From contig CM057000.1 in assembly GCA_029891345.1 (NCBI GenBank), forward strand, positions 137,128,663 to 137,192,662: DNA of 64,000 nucleotides. The letters run 5' to 3'. This stretch comes from Dryococelus australis. Taxonomy: Eukaryota; Arthropoda; Insecta; Phasmatodea; Phasmatidae. Shown piece after piece: positions 1 to 10,411 of this stretch. Position numbers and translations under genes: made by a program. The notes under the pieces are model-generated. The model had not been told where the DNA came from. It searched no databases and saw only the letters and a list, made by a program, of their open reading frames with translations. Every line of letters starts with the position of its first letter. The first letter of the stretch is position 1.

Positions 1-50
1 TTGATGGTGGACAGGGGACTGTAATACTATTCAATAAAATAATGCATCGC

Positions 51-479
51 TATAGGCAGTTCACGGTAAAATGAGCACTTATGAAAGCCCTGCTTAAGAT
101 CTACTTGAATACATTTTGTGTATTCTTCCGCCTTACGAAAAATTATCATTGCCATGGGCCTCATCACTTTACTCGTGCGTCTCGGTCAAATGACACTGTG
201 AAATTATTAAGAAAGTAAATACTTCACAAATCTGCTCATTTTTACGCTTCGATGCATACAAATGCACAGAAAGCGAAATAACTAATTTTAATTTATCACT
301 AATCTTTAACTAACACTTTTTATTTGAAGTTAAGGTATGGATCTACTTTCCATCCATCGTGACCAACTTTACTGGGCGCATGTCTCTCAGTGCGCCCGTT
401 ATAATGTATGCATTCAGGGGCAGTAACTTTCTTCTAAGGGTAATTTCAAGAGTGCTCACTCTATCGTGAGCAGCCTTTA
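51..479. mobile_element. Mariner-type TIR element, long form, complete copy
   Basis: The left end reads TATAGGCAGTTCACGGTAAA and continues ATGAGCACTT. The reverse complement of the right end reads TAAAGGCTGCTCACGATAGA and continues GTGAGCACTC, so the terminal inverted repeats run about 35 bp. The outer TATA suggests a TA target duplication, as in Tc1/mariner elements (family trait; inferred). No transposase is present, so it is a non-autonomous MITE. The interior (GATCTACTTG, then CCGCCTTA, then CATTGCCATGGGCC) recurs at 13500, 16858 and 59378, while the termini also cap a shorter form at 6587, 56458 and 60412. Confidence 0.8.
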
Positions 480-1309
480 AGGGAGTTGGTGCAATACCAA
501 TAACTTTGAAATATGATATAATGCTTGTAGCGTAACATCGCTACCCCAGTAATGGCCACACAGCCGGGGGACTGGGGCAATACAATCTTTTTGTTGATGA
601 CCTTGGTAAGGCCGTGCTACTATTCGTGGGTCGGGCGCTTTTTGCATACAATGGCAGTCTCAGGCCGTGTCCGAAATTACGAATTCAAATTTTTGTAATT
701 TATTCGCTTCGTAAGTTTCAATTCGGACATTCTCGACTGTTAACTGTTTAGCACCCGCAGCAACACATTTTTTAGTGAACAGCACCGTTCGTTAGCTCTC
801 TGGTGTTGTTGTGTTAATGAAGCGGAGGAATATCCTGGAAGTAGAACTTCAGAATAGTTGGAAGTAACGGTGATTGTAGCATAACAAGGTCTCGCCATTA
901 TGATCACAGGTTTACATAAATATCCACGTTTACGTTTTTTAAAAAGACTTACCTCGAATCCAAATGAAGCGAATCTCATCCTATGAGGGAACTTCGCAAA
1001 CCACAGTATCCGACAAAGTGTTTTCCACCAGTAACACAAGCTGACATGAAGACTGAGTTACTAAAGGAGCAGGTTGCCATACGAGGCGTTTTACGAGATA
1101 CACGCTACAATTGGTGATTATTGGGGTTAACGAAGAGAGTCTTTCTACCGACCTTCAACAATCACTCCCGCTGCTTCAAGCAGTTCGTTTCTCCTCTCTG
1201 TCTCTTTCCCCCCCAGACTCCTTCGATAGAAACCGCGTGATAGCTGTGCTAGTGCCCATTTTACCCGTTTCACGCGATAGTGCAATTTAATACGTCCCTT
1301 TCCTTTACT
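480..1309. other. Unassigned A+T-rich DNA
   Basis: No gene, RNA or transposon signature was recognised. A pyrimidine-rich stretch lies near 1185-1220. The 99-codon minus-strand ORF at 740-1039 has no recognisable motif and is probably chance. Confidence 0.5.
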
Positions 1310-1320
1310 TCTTACGTCGT

Positions 1321-1594
1321 CGGGGCCGCGGTAGCTGAGCGGTTAGACTGTTCGCCTCCCACCGAGGCGAAAAAACGGGCTCGATCCCCGGCCGAACCTC
1401 TCCAGGATTTTCGCAAGTGGGAATCGTGCCGGACGACGCCGCTGGTCAGCGGGTTTTCTCGGGGATCTCCCGTTTCCCCTAGTTTTATCCCGCCCTTGCA
1501 TTGCGGCGCTGCTCCATTCCCACATATTCTCGTCTTCATCGGCTCTCAAGACCTCGTTGTTAAGAGTCGCCCAAATCTGTCAATTAAACCCAAC
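1321..1594 (+). mobile_element. tRNA-derived SINE, complete, with target duplication
   Basis: The 5' head is tRNA-like: an A-box-like GCGGTAGCTGAGCGG and a B-box-like GGGCTCGATCCCCGG, about 45 bp apart. A unique body follows (GGGAATCGTGCCGGACGACG, then GCGGGTTTTCTCGGGGATCT). The element is bounded by the perfect 11-bp duplication TCTTACGTCGT at 1310-1320 and 1595-1605, which defines a 274-bp insertion. The A-run at 1622-1641 therefore lies outside the SINE. The same body recurs without the head at 36031 and 61767. The ORFs on both strands here are shadows of the SINE. Confidence 0.85.
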
Positions 1595-1605
1595 TCTTAC
1601 GTCGT

Positions 1606-3474
1606 TCGACACAAGATAGATTAAAAAAAAAAAAAAAAAAACTTGTGTTTCCTTACTTTTAAGGAATCCGTAATAAGATGTGCTTTAGAAAAAAAAAATA
1701 CAAGAAAACTGAACATTTCTTAAATGGAAACGTATTTGAAAACATTATTTTTAAGGCGAAGAACTCTCTGTATTGTCAGTTGAGTGATTTGAAGTGTCAA
1801 GGAATGTTATAAAACAACGGATATGAAAAGGAATAATACTGGTTATAGTTACGTAATCAAGAGCCAGCTGATTTTTAACTTATAAAGGCTACTTTATAAT
1901 TATCTGTATATCTATCTTTGTCTGTCCCGGATAATTCATTTCCTGTGTGTCTGTAATATTTTTTTGTGAAGGAAAAAAGTGCGAGTTAACCTGTCTGTCC
2001 CTTGGAAAAATGTTGTGATACGTGATACACCTTGTTAAAGTAAAACATGTATTTGTAGTAGTATACTACTGAAAAGAAAGTTTACTCGAATCGCATACAG
2101 GTTTTTAACTTTATATATTTTGTGGGAAGAAAAAAAAATAAAAAATAAAAAAATTAAAAAAACGTGTTTTGGCGCAGTATTACTCTCCAAATCGAACAAA
2201 AAATATTAAAGATGAAGAAGCGAATTCTAATCACCGATAACCGTACTGCTGAAACGCAAATTAACGTATAGTCATTTGAATGTAAGTGAAGGACAGGAGT
2301 TCGTCAATAACAATATAGCCTACAAAATATAAATGTTGAAAATAAGATCAAGAAATGAATAAGAGTGGGTGTATATAAAAGAAAAATGAGAGGAAATGAT
2401 TTGGTTGAATACACGAGTTAAATGATTTTTAAACTGAAGTTTAGTTAGAAATAAGTGTAAAACGTTAAATTATTTTAAAACCCTATTTAGGAAGGTATTT
2501 AGGAAGATATCCCTATAAAATTTTAATGTCGGCTAATTATGGATTCACGCTTCAAGTGAAAAGTAAAAGTTGTGCATGTCGTTTCTCTGTAAGTGCCGGA
2601 GCTCGTTTTCTGCAATTCTCGCACTTGAGCTACACGGTTTTAAAAGCTTCACTAAACTTCTCTGTAATTATAGGCAGCTATTATCAGTTACGGCGACAAT
2701 TTCACGGGGAGCTTAGCAGAATTTCTGTGTTCACTAAAGAGGGACCTCCGACGCAAAAATCTTCCGTTATGCAACTTCCAACTTGAATCTTAACATCTCC
2801 GATAACTGTTACATTGGAAAATAAGATGTAGCTATTCATCGTGTATTTATTTATGCGAATTATAACTTGAAATTGCTTAAAATAAAGAATACAGCGCTGC
2901 AGAGTCTGCGATATTCTTGACACAGGCGAAGATACAGAAAAAGTTTTTAATTCAGGATAAACTGATGTTATTAAGTTTGAATATGACATATTCGGTCATT
3001 CCATTGACCACGCAAAGAAGACAACCGAACCAAGAAAATTAAATAAATGATTTTTAATGATTACATTCAATAGAACATCGAAACAAGAAACATAATGAAT
3101 TCTAACTTTTACGATATTCCTATATTTATTTATCTTTTTTTTTGTATTTGAAAACGGTTAATAATATTTTCTCACATATAAATTACATATCACTAAGTTA
3201 AATATTTTTCTGACGTTATATTAGCTAAGCGATTATATTTTTTCCATTAATGCTCCCAGACTTGTATAGTATTTCACCTTTAAAACGGCCACTTTTTAAA
3301 TTTGGAAATTGTGCTTATATTTTTTTAGGGTAGTGACTATACCTAGAGACGAGGCCATCGATCCCCACGGTTTATAAACTCAACTCACAAAATATAGGTG
3401 AGTCAATTTGTCTACTCCACGGAGAGTACAGGGAATGCTATTGAAGAACAGTATAGTTCAAATGGGTAGAAAAT
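1606..3474. other. Unassigned A+T-rich DNA
   Basis: Starts with a run of about 18 A just downstream of the SINE. Otherwise A-rich, low-complexity sequence with no recognised gene or repeat family. Confidence 0.5.
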
Positions 3475-3489
3475 GGGGGGGGGGGGGGG
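3475..3489. repeat. Poly-G tract (15 G)
   Basis: Uninterrupted run of 15 G followed by ATAAATAAATA. It is one of eight G/C homopolymers of 10 or more in this A+T-rich window. Confidence 0.9.
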
Positions 3490-4138
3490 ATAAATAAATA
3501 TAGGATATTAGAATTAAATGAAAAGGGGAGGGGGTAATGTCATCATGGAAATGGAATACTTTAAGTAGGATGCAGTGCATACCAAGTGTGACGACTGATG
3601 GCCATTACAGAACTTAAAAATTTTAACATTTGACGTTACGATTTAACTTTGCGTATGCTTTCCGACTCATTGTTTCCTTTGCAACTTGACAAAGTTAAGA
3701 GCCGAGAATATAACAGATAGATGTGTGGAATTGTAGGGGCGATTTTCATTTCAGTATAGTAAACCAAAGCTCGCCAAAATTAAATAAATGGCAAATTAAT
3801 ATAATGTGAAAAAGAAATATATGAACTGATACTTTTGAATAAAGTAATCAAGCGATTTTTTTTTTGTTTTGAAATAAAGTTTTAATGTAAGCCTATTTTT
3901 AAAAAAAAGTACGTAAAATCCATTCCTGAATAATATGATAATGATTTATATAACAAGATACACATTTTTTCAATGCTCGCGTAACCGATTTTCAATTTTA
4001 TTGTTCGAACGTTTACTTTACAATAGTATCGTGTATTGGTGTTAGGAAATGTAACGTCAAATGCTAAAGTTTTCTATTGTGTAGGAGCTTTAACTTAAAC
4101 AGTTCAGGAGTTGCAAATTGGCTTATGAAATGGTTTCT
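3490..4138. other. Unassigned A+T-rich DNA
   Basis: No gene or repeat family recognised; several short A and T runs. Confidence 0.5.
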
Positions 4139-5160
4139 AAAGCCGATATTACACGATACCTGCACTTGGTTCTTGTATAAGCTTCTACAAGGCCTGGTGC
4201 ACGAGCTGGTATACCAGCCGCTATATGAGCCGCCATGGAAGATTCATACTACACGGCAGCAGTTCGCGTACTAGCATTTGGCACCCACTGTGAGTGCGCA
4301 GTGTGTGGTTTGTAGTAAATATGGATTCCATTCATAGAACTGCTACCAGTTAGTAACTTGCGTAAGCCTATGAAAAAATTAGCTAGCACATCTTAATATT
4401 GCTGTATTACTGTTCGCTTTTTACATAAATTAATTGCTCACTATTATATTTTCATTAATTATCTTGAAAATGACTTGAAGTCGCTAGAGTACGAGTGTGT
4501 CATTTTTTATTTTGACGAAAATTACTGACCGGTTGCAAATTACAGTTTTTTTTTTTTTTTTTACATACCGGGATATTATCCGCGAGTAAACATTAATGGT
4601 AAAAATAATTTCGATTCGGCGGAGCTTCGAACTCGAGTCCAGAAGTTACAAATAATGCACAGGCGCAGCGACTCTACCACTGTTTCACCACTTCACTCAC
4701 CAAATGCTGAGTTTATATAGTATATATACGGCAAACATTTTGAATTAATTTTTTCACAGAGAAGGCAATGTTTTAACTATTTAGAACGGTTTTAAACAGT
4801 AATTAAAAGTTGTCATCAGCAATATTATTCGTCGTTGTCGTATTTTAAATCTATTTGACGGTGTTTCAGCCGCACTGTTGTATAATCAAGATGGAGGCGT
4901 CCTTTTCGGTTTCTTCATAAACTCGTTTCAAGTAGTAGCCACGGGGAGCACCCTACGCTCCGAAACTGCAATGTGATTGGCCAGGTACGAAACCTGGTGT
5001 GGAACCTGTCGCGCACAATAGGACGTGTCCAATTACCAAACCTGGTACGAAGTCAGGCCGCGCAAGGCCATGACGGGTGCCACACTAGCCCGTATACCGG
5101 CCGCTATGGCGGATCTTGCACAAGCTTTTGCGGGATCTGGTATCGTGTAGTATCGCCTTT
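4139..5160. mobile_element. 1-kb TIR element, copy 1
   Basis: The left end (AAAGCCGATATTACACGATACC, read in two parts: AAAGCCGATATT and ACACGATACC) matches the reverse complement of the right end (AAAGGCGATACT then ACACGATACC) at 19 of 22 positions. Weaker inverted similarity continues inward through AAGCTT and CCGCTAT for about 60-90 bp. No transposase ORF is present, so it is non-autonomous. A diverged second copy lies at 44599-45805. The superfamily was not identified; flanking TAA/TTTTAA suggests but does not prove a TTAA-like target. It carries a nested minus-strand SINE at 4543-4690. Confidence 0.75.
4543..4690 (-). mobile_element. tRNA-derived SINE nested in the TIR element
   Basis: On the minus strand an A-box-like AGTGGTAGAGTCGCTGCGCC is followed by a B-box-like GGACTCGAGTTCGAAGCTCC, then a short body, and it ends in a run of about 18 A (poly-T on the plus strand at 4543-4562). 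The same sequence sits at the matching place in the second copy of the host element (about 45006-45150), so it was inserted before the two copies separated. Confidence 0.65.
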
Positions 5161-5288
5161 TAAGGACACGAAAGGATGGAGTCATCGATGTAATGGCAGA
5201 AAGTCAAATAGGGTGGTGGACATGTCGAGTGTGGAGACAATAGCTTAATAGTTTTGGAATGGCATGGAAGCATTAAAAAGGGTAGGAA

Positions 5289-5560
5289 TACACTCTAAGA
5301 AATCATTCAGAAATTTACCAGACCAGTGTATACGCTAAGTGAGAAAGCAGGAATGGTAATGTTTTCCCCTATACTTTCATTGTAGCGTTCCTACATTTTC
5401 TCAGGAAACAGTCAATTGCATAGGAAAGTTCACAACTTTGTATAGTAGAGATGCTAAACATTCCTAGATATGCAGCTTGATGTGTGGTATTATTACTATA
5501 CAGTGTATAAAACTCCCATTACAGTTTAGGAAGTTCACCAAAAATTTTTTTGCAGTGTAA
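5289..5560 (-). mobile_element. Small MITE, copy A of a pair
   Basis: The reverse complement starts TTACACTGCAAAAAAATTTT and aligns over its whole length with 54260-54533 on the plus strand; shared blocks include CTTCCTAAACTGTAATGG, TATACAAAGTTG and TTTCCTGAG. The ends are partly inverted (TACACTGCAAAA versus TACACTCTAAGA). About 272 bp, non-coding. Confidence 0.7.
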
Positions 5561-6586
5561 GGGTGGAAGTTGTGGGAGAAGGGTAGATGTGTATCGTGCA
5601 TGGAAAGAGACGTGGCCAATGAGGGAAGAGCACATAATCGATATAATAGCTGTAGCTGAAACGATTTGGGAAATGCGAACTTTAGTTTAAAAGTTGGTGA
5701 ATGGGGCATAGCGAGGGAAAGGCTATTCAAAATAAGCTAACGAAAATAAATTGGTACAAACTGTCGAACATGTACAGAAACAATTGTTTACAAAGTTTTA
5801 ATAGTTTAAAAATTGCAGGCACTTTTTAGGTGCTGTGTGTATGGAAGGAGGGCGGTTATAAGTGAGTATTGAAAATTAAATAGTACAAACGCAAGGATGA
5901 AAATTGGAAAGAAATGCCTTAGGAAACTTCGCTTTCCAGATATTTACTAGAAACTGGCATCCAAAAATTAAAAACATTTCAAGATTTTGGAAAGACAGTT
6001 TCCGTTCCAAATTCAAAACTATACAGTGTAGAATCGGCTCATCAACCATGCTGTCAAGTGTTATGCCTAACCCAGTCCCCACAGTAGAGGCTAAAAACTA
6101 GCCGAAGAGGATCGCATGTTCAATCTATAACTGTTATAAATTTTCTGGCAAATAAACGTAGTTATGGAAATGTGGGTAAATAAACCGGTGTATGGTTGTA
6201 TGGCCTAAAGAATAGAAATTTATGGAAAGACACGGAGCAGAAGAGCGGATGTGCTAAACATGAAGTGTGTAAATAGGGCTGTTTGAAATATCTGGCCGAA
6301 AGGTATTTGGGTAAGACAGAGAGGAAATACAGATGGGGCCAAATGAGCCGATAAAAATCATACCGCTAAGAAGTATTGCACTTTGGAAAGGCACACGTGC
6401 CAATGGACAGAAAATCACGTGCAGTTATGATTAATATTTTTTTCGTGTGGGAAAATCGTCCGAATACATTATAAATACAGATAAAGAGTCAACAGTAAAA
6501 ATACATGTGCATATACGTAAATGCATATATTTTTACATGGATACATATACATACATTGATGTGTTCATAGATAAATGAGTAAATTA
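5561..6586. other. Unassigned A+T-rich DNA
   Basis: No recognisable coding or repeat signature. Near 6480-6590 there is cryptic simple sequence rich in ATACAT. Overlapping ORFs on opposite strands at 5876-6101 have no motif. Confidence 0.5.
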
Positions 6587-6825
6587 TATAGACCGTTCAC
6601 GATAAAGTGAGCACTTTTTGAAGCTGTTTCATTGGACATAATAACCAATACATACAATAAATTGTGGCCTCGGACTTTTGGTTTTTGGCATGGTGAATGT
6701 ATACACTGTGTTTATTACTCACATGGCTGGGTTTACATTAACAAGTGTTGGAAGGATATAAATTGGCTGAAATAAAAAAGTAACTAGGGCTTCAAAAGTG
6801 CTCACTTTATCGTGAACGGCCTATA
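6587..6825. mobile_element. Mariner-type MITE, short form
   Basis: Left end TATAGACCGTTCACGATAAA then GTGAGCACTTTTTGAAGC. The reverse complement of the right end is TATAGGCCGTTCACGATAAA then GTGAGCACTTTTGAAGCC. These are near-perfect ~36-bp terminal inverted repeats ending in TATA. At 239 bp it has no coding capacity. The interior (ACTGTGTTTATTACTCACAT) recurs in the copy at 56458. Confidence 0.85.
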
Positions 6826-7126
6826 CATAGATGTATATCCATTATATATACACACTTTCTGTCTGGAAATTAAAATAAGGTAATTCATGTTTTTGGTACC
6901 CAAAGCCTGGATTTTAAAGTGAAGTATTTTTACTGGGGAAATGGACATTCATTAGAGCCATGGGATAAATAGGAGCACGGGGCGATGGGCGAACCCCACC
7001 AGAGGTTCCTCCTTGTGACCGATATGTTGACGTTGTACTCGCCTGGAAATGGTTGAGAATTCTGCATGCTGGAGAAGACCTCGAGGGTTCCCCACCCAAT
7101 GATGAGATGACGCGGAGAGCAGCGAC

Positions 7127-7960
7127 ACACTCTAAATTCGAATCAGTGGAAAACCGCTGATTCACAGTGAAATTCAACTAATAGAATCGGTGAAAATGGC
7201 TGCGCATAGAATAGGTCGAAAACCACTGCTTGTGTCAGTAAAACAATTTCTCTAAATGAATCAATGGCTGCCAATTGCGTGCTATGAATAAACATTTTTT
7301 AACTTAATTTAGCCAAGTAATTTCGAGAAATAAATCTATTTCAGATAAGTCATCGTTAATAATGTGGAAACAAACATAATTTAAAAAAAAAATTAAAGAA
7401 TATGCTGTCCCCGTGATTTTAACCCACAGAACTCCACGTCCCAGACCATTACCTTACCAATTCAGCTACCAAAACAATGTTGCTTAAAGTTGGGAAAATA
7501 TGAGTAATTCGCTACTATAACGAAACGATATAGTTTTAAATAGTATGTCCTTTCTTTTCGTTTTTATCACTTCACATTTAATTCCGTTTAAACCTTCAAA
7601 CCGAGCGCTTTTGTGATTACTTAAAAACGAAATGAACGACGTAAAAACGTTATGAAACACTGAATGTTCATGTTTCCTCGGAAAATGTTATTATAAAAGA
7701 TGAAACTCTCATATGAAAAACATATTTTATGGTTTATCTTAGTTCATGAGTTGTTATTTCGATTTGAACACATTATTTAACTGATCCATCAATCAATAAG
7801 GAAACACAGTGAATAAAATGGTTGACGAAATAATGGAATAAGGGAAACTGGAATTTTTCACGAATTCATCGGTTAAATTGACGAAAGTGGCAATTGAATA
7901 AGTCAGGCGCAGTTAACAGATTTAAACAGTGAAATTCTCACTGATTCAGATCTAGAGTGT
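7127..7960. mobile_element. Possible TIR element
   Basis: The left end ACACTCTAAATTCGAATCAG and the reverse complement of the right end ACACTCTAGATCTGAATCAG match at 17 of 20 positions, and TG follows in both. A second CAGTGAAATTC motif lies just inside both ends. About 834 bp, with no transposase seen. The right end abuts the truncated start of the LINE at 7966. A degenerate tRNA-like SINE head (7420-7492, minus) lies inside. Confidence 0.6.
7420..7492 (-). mobile_element. Degenerate tRNA-like SINE head
   Basis: The reverse complement has a tRNA-like start (TTTTGGTAGCTGAATTGGTA), an anticodon-arm-like middle and a B-box-like GTGGGTTAAAATCAC. The body is too decayed to place in a family. It is unlikely to be a working tRNA gene because the B box is degenerate and no acceptor-stem pairing is evident. 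Confidence 0.45.
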
Positions 7961-7965
7961 ACAGT

Positions 7966-8835
7966 TTAATGGTAGAGAAAATTGAACCACTTAAAAGAAA
8001 TAATCAAAATTCTACAGGAAGATGTGAAGAAATTGAGGGAAGAAAATGGCACACATAGCAACACTGAACTGACTGAAGATAGTTGGGCAACTGTAGTAAA
8101 GAGGTCAAAAAATTCGCGAATTGAAGTATCACAGGTCTCCGCTGGAGTTTCAAAAACAAATTCCAGTGCCTTCAACGGTATGAGATCACTTCTTCAGCGC
8201 AACAAGCAACTAGGAAGCAAAACGTGAATAATAAAACCAACAGCAGCAAAGAAATGGCAACGATTTATCTATGCCAATAGTCGTGGTAGATGTACAGCTA
8301 AAAGGATTAGTGCAAAGCTTGCAAACAAATCTGTGTTGCGAATAGTGAAACCTATATACGAGGTAACTAAATCATCTCTAAGATAAGTAAAGAGCGCAGT
8401 TCACACGACACTGTTGTAGTAGTAGGTGATAGCAATGAAATCAGCAGAAATGAGGCTAGTGAGGCAGTAAGTAGTCTCCGCCAGTGCCTTTCCAAACGAA
8501 CACACGTGATTGTTACTGCAGCCAATCTCTCGCCCACTTACCACGATGGCCTGTGGTCAATGTGGAAACAAAACAATGCAACATTTCCTTGATGAAGGTA
8601 GGTGAACACTTCAAAAATGTATCAGTGTGTGGAATAAGTGATTTATACGGAAGCCTGCATACGACACATGGCCAACACTTCATCAATAAGGGAAAGGGCA
8701 TATTTGTTAGCAAGATAAGCAAACATATCAGTGCGCCGATGAGCAAGACTGTGGTTTTCCTACCCAACCAGCAAGGGATTGTTCACTGCCAGGAAAATTG
8801 AATTTGTTGACCGATTCTCATCAGCTGGGGGCTGA
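7966..8835 (+). pseudogene. LINE ORF1 (coiled coil plus SGNH-esterase-like), degenerate
   Basis: Reading frames on the plus strand, broken by frameshifts and stops, encode an ORF1-type protein. A charged, helical stretch (HLKEIIKILQEDVKKLREEN, from 7985) looks like a coiled coil. Further on, VVVVGDSNEIS (GDS at 8425-8433) matches the block-I nucleophile motif of SGNH hydrolases, and TTHGQH (about 8664-8678) resembles the C-terminal His block. ORF1 proteins with an esterase domain are known from CR1/L2-group LINEs. The last frame ends at a stop at 8833-8835, about 215 bp before the endonuclease region of the same element. The 5' end appears truncated against the TIR element at 7960. The family assignment is by motif only. 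Confidence 0.6.
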
Positions 8836-9212
8836 AAATCAGTCGAAATCAGAGAGGCCCAATCCTTTACTATATACACTTTTAATCTCAACAATTTAAA
8901 TCAGTCCCCAACAAATATGAGTGTGAGTAAATCTGATATGGCAGTAATACCAAATAGCTTTGAAACTGACTTTGAAGATCATATTAATGTAAATACTACT
9001 TCTAGAAATAGGCCTGCAATGCAAGAGTGGTCTAGTCATTAGTTATTTTTCACCAGAACATCAAAGGGCTAAGAGAGAATAGAGAAGATCTTAGGGTGTG
9101 TATAAATAAGATATTGGAGGGGCATATTTTGGAAGTAAATGTGCCATGTCTAATTGAACATCACTTAAAAGCAGAATATATATTGATCAAATTATTGTTT
9201 CAGGAAGCCTGA

Positions 9213-9229
9213 GGGGGGGGGGGGGGGGG
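9213..9229. repeat. Poly-G tract (17 G) inside the LTR
   Basis: Uninterrupted G run, read as C on the LTR sense strand. Confidence 0.9.
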
Positions 9230-9674
9230 CGTATCTGGGTTCGTGAGGGATCGAGGTCGCAATAAAAATAGAAGAATTAAATTAGATTTCTAAGTTATTA
9301 TTCACAGCTATTATTTACAGCATTAAATCATCTATCTCCACTATTACTCCATTTTATTTCTCAGCGAGCACACTATTTTATGTCTATTTTAATTATAATA
9401 ACGTCCCTCTTAATGTCTCTAGTTATAGTCAATTAACTATTACTCATTATTAATACACTTTCAATCTATCTGTGGCCATCATCTATAATGTCTTTCACTC
9501 ACGCATCTAGTCCAATAGTCCAGCATGCCAGCCACACCCTTCACTGCTTAATACTCGCAGTCGCAGACTTCCCTACCGCTGATCACTTCTCCCGCTGCCC
9601 TTCGTCTATCGCTGAAACTCAGCCACTCATCCATTCAACAACAACTCAACTGCCGGCTCGGAGGCCTGTTACAA

Positions 9675-9682
9675 TATTTATA
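9675..9682 (-). promoter_or_regulatory. TATA box of the solo LTR
   Basis: GAGTATAAATATTG on the minus strand, with GCAGTTGAG about 30 bp downstream resembling an arthropod initiator. This fits the U3/R boundary of an LTR. Confidence 0.5.
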
Positions 9683-10411
9683 CTCTGTTGGCCTTGACAT
9701 GGGAAGATCTACGCACCCCGAGTCACTCCTAGAGAAACTAGGGCAGTCAACCACTTGAAAATTCCTCAGAGAGACACAGAAACTTAATACAACCCAGCGA
9801 GCGCCGCAAAAGGATTACCGTGTCGGCTCGCTTTCTGTAGCAGATACGCGGCCACCTGCCTATCTCCCACCTGTCATTCTAAAAAATCCTTTGACTTGCT
9901 GCCGCCGCTATCATATAACTGCTGTCTTTCACTTCCACTTACTCGCGCGGGATGCGAAGCAGTTGGCGCGTAACATTGTTATAACTAATTACAAATAAGC
10001 ACCAAGATATTTTAGAACTGAATTTCATAAGGGCAGTGTTTGTATTTTTGTAAAAAACACTTAAAAATAAAGAAAATAAAAACACTGAAAGTCAGAATAT
10101 TGAATGTTGTGGTATACAAATTAGTACAGCAGATAACACAGTTAACGTTGGTGTCCTATACAGAACCCCCTCTGGCAATTTCCACGTGTTTGCAACAAGA
10201 CTGGAATATATTTTAGCAGGTTTATTCTGTACGAACTCAGATTTCATTTTATGTGGTGATTTTAATGTTAAATTTCTTGTAGATAATTACTAAACATTTC
10301 AGTTAAAATCCATCATAAATTCATTTAATATGACTTCTGTTATTCATTTTCCAAGCAGGGTGTGTGAGACTGCCATGACAGTAATTGATAATATTTTATT
10401 GATAAATCTCT

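Larger units (their letters stand above)
9197..9975 (-). mobile_element. Solo LTR inserted in the LINE endonuclease
   Basis: On the minus strand the 779-bp segment starts TGTTACGCGCC and ends CCTGAAACA, giving the canonical TG...CA ends. It is flanked by TTATT (9192-9196) and TTGTT (9976-9980), a 5-bp target duplication with one mismatch. Inside are a TATA box (TATAAATA, minus, 9675-9682) and a plausible initiator about 30 bp downstream (GGCAGTTGAGTTG). A run of 17 C lies near its 3' end. No internal retrotransposon coding sequence is present, so it is a solo LTR left by LTR-LTR recombination (inference). A 5-bp duplication fits Copia, BEL/Pao or similar groups. Confidence 0.75.
9050..10408 (+). 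pseudogene. LINE ORF2 endonuclease fragment, split by an LTR
   Basis: The apurinic-type endonuclease of the LINE begun at 7966. Before the insertion: QNIKGLRENREDLRV and CLIEHHLKAE (catalytic Glu region, about 9053-9170). After it: NYK, stop, APRYFRTEFHKGSVCIFV (9986 on), then VGVLYRTPSG, CGDFNV (GDFN at 10255-10266) and TVIDNILLI near 10380-10402. Removing 9197-9975 and one copy of the target duplication restores continuous coding similarity (IDQII then ITNYK), which shows that the interruption is a later insertion. A stop or frameshift near 9172 and stops near 9991 and 10291 show decay. The copy ends at about 10410, where the tandem element begins; the reverse transcriptase is missing. Confidence 0.7.

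Noticed and set aside
1323-1395. tRNA gene
   Set aside because: tRNA-like boxes are present, but the sequence runs straight into a SINE body and lies within a target duplication, so it is a SINE head.
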